Below, piece after piece: positions 31,805-32,184 of a DNA stretch of 32,184 nt; the stretch's first letter is position 1; each line of letters begins with the position of its first letter. The stretch is from positions 1 to 32,184 of the forward strand of contig JAGKSW010000007.1 of the NCBI GenBank assembly GCA_018993265.1. Direction: 5' to 3'. Under the pieces are notes generated by a model. It was not told the origin of the DNA and did no database searches. It was given only the letters and a program-made list of their open reading frames with translations. The stretch comes from Nostoc sp. TH1S01 (lineage in GTDB: Bacteria > Cyanobacteriota > Cyanobacteriia > Cyanobacteriales > Nostocaceae). The translations under genes were made by a program, and so were the position numbers.

Positions 31805-32011
31805 AGGACTTACGCAAAAAAACTCTCAAACTCTCATTCTTCCATGAAGCGCCAATGAGGGAGTCTGGCGAGCAAATGCACTGGCTTCTCTGTGTCTGGA
31901 GTGGTAACCTGCGGAAAACCCTTCGAGTTCAGCAGTGAGTCGGGAACCCGCCCAACGCACTGCTTCACCGCTAGCGCGTCTAAAGTTTTTCTTAGCCTCT
32001 GCGTAAGTCCT
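31805..32011. mobile_element. MITE-like element, 207 bp, 12-bp terminal inverted repeats
   Basis: AGGACTTACGCA (31805-31816) and TGCGTAAGTCCT (32000-32011) are exact inverted repeats; one further mismatch extends them to 14 bp. The interior has no transposase. It includes GGGAACCCGCCCAACGCA (31942-31959), which recurs in reverse at 18.7 kb. The minus-strand frames crossing it (31826-32041 and 31834-32025) are repeat translations. No clear target-site duplication is visible. Solo copies of the end sequence lie at 4195 and, with one change, at 1088. Confidence 0.7.
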
Positions 32012-32045
32012 GAAGTGATATTCAAAAATTTTTTTTGCCAAACCC

Positions 32046-32074
32046 TTGACGATCCGATAAGTAGTTGTTAATCT
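32046..32074 (+). promoter_or_regulatory. Probable promoter for a gene beyond the right edge
   Basis: TTGACG (32046-32051), 17 bases, then TAATCT (32069-32074) is a good sigma-70-type match. The remaining 110 bp to the edge is stop-rich in all frames and looks like an untranslated leader. The gene it serves is not in the window. Confidence 0.5.
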
Positions 32075-32184
32075 AGATAAGTGTCAAGGCAAGAGCCGAG
32101 ACGACTGAACCGAGAAAAAAAAATACTTTGAAAGCTTAAATATAGACCAATCCTCGTCAAGCAAATTGGTTTTGGGATATCCCA

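Noticed and set aside
31826-32041. Two overlapping minus-strand open frames of 71 and 63 codons
   Set aside because: They cross the MITE-like element including one inverted end, overlap each other, and show no domain.

Overview
The window comes from a filamentous cyanobacterium of the Nostocales (Nostoc/Anabaena/Calothrix type). The signs are an intact form IB RuBisCO operon rbcL-rbcX-rbcS, dozens of HIP1 octamers (GCGATCGC) inside and between genes, short tandemly repeated heptanucleotides (CACTCAG, GGTTAGA and similar) scattered between genes, and wholly cyanobacterial protein families. The exact species cannot be read from the sequence. Most of the window is chromosomal housekeeping DNA with a heavy load of small repeats. 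I see no prophage, complete insertion sequence or CRISPR array.

Layout. 1-1.2 kb: 3' end of a TPR gene, five perfect-length 63-bp tandem repeats, and an orphan VapB-type antitoxin (minus strand). 1.2-4.6 kb: a small acidic protein, a TrmH/SpoU RNA methyltransferase, tRNA-Leu(CAG), murA (apparently starting at an ATT codon) and a YciI-like protein. 5-9.5 kb: an exported glycine-zipper protein and a 1176-aa AAA-like/WD40 membrane protein with 14 WD repeats. 9.7-10.4 kb: a phytochelatin-synthase-like cysteine transferase/peptidase (minus). 10.9-16.9 kb: a lipid kinase, a calcineurin-like phosphoesterase 27 bp behind it, and a 1040-aa membrane protein with six repeats of about 97 residues. 17.4 kb: thioredoxin. 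17.8-20.9 kb (minus): a metal-ligand-deficient metallophosphatase paralogue, a second metallophosphatase, a CobW-type GTPase behind a near-match to the cyanobacterial Zur box, and a conserved 114-aa protein. 21.3-24.9 kb: cobalamin-dependent methionine synthase metH, with heptanucleotide repeats inside the coding sequence. 25.2-28.5 kb: a zinc-ribbon protein, lepB, panB (minus) and a seven-repeat propeller lipoprotein or membrane-anchored protein (minus). 29.3-31.6 kb: rbcL, rbcX, rbcS and a strong terminator. 31.8-32.2 kb: a MITE-like element and a promoter for a gene beyond the right edge.

How genes work together. rbcL/rbcX/rbcS give the two RuBisCO subunits and the assembly chaperone of the large subunit. 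The CobW GTPase and the following metallophosphatase overlap by 4 bp and are probably translated together, perhaps under zinc control. The lipid kinase and the phosphoesterase form a kinase/phosphatase pair in one transcript. metH, panB, murA and lepB are single housekeeping genes. The most unusual items are the murA ATT start, the heptad expansion that encodes an inter-domain linker of MetH, the degenerate phosphatase paralogue beside the probable Zur-controlled pair, the orphan vapB bracketed by copies of the same repeat, and a GACAG(A/T)TAAGACATTTAA motif repeated upstream of two genes 5 kb apart.
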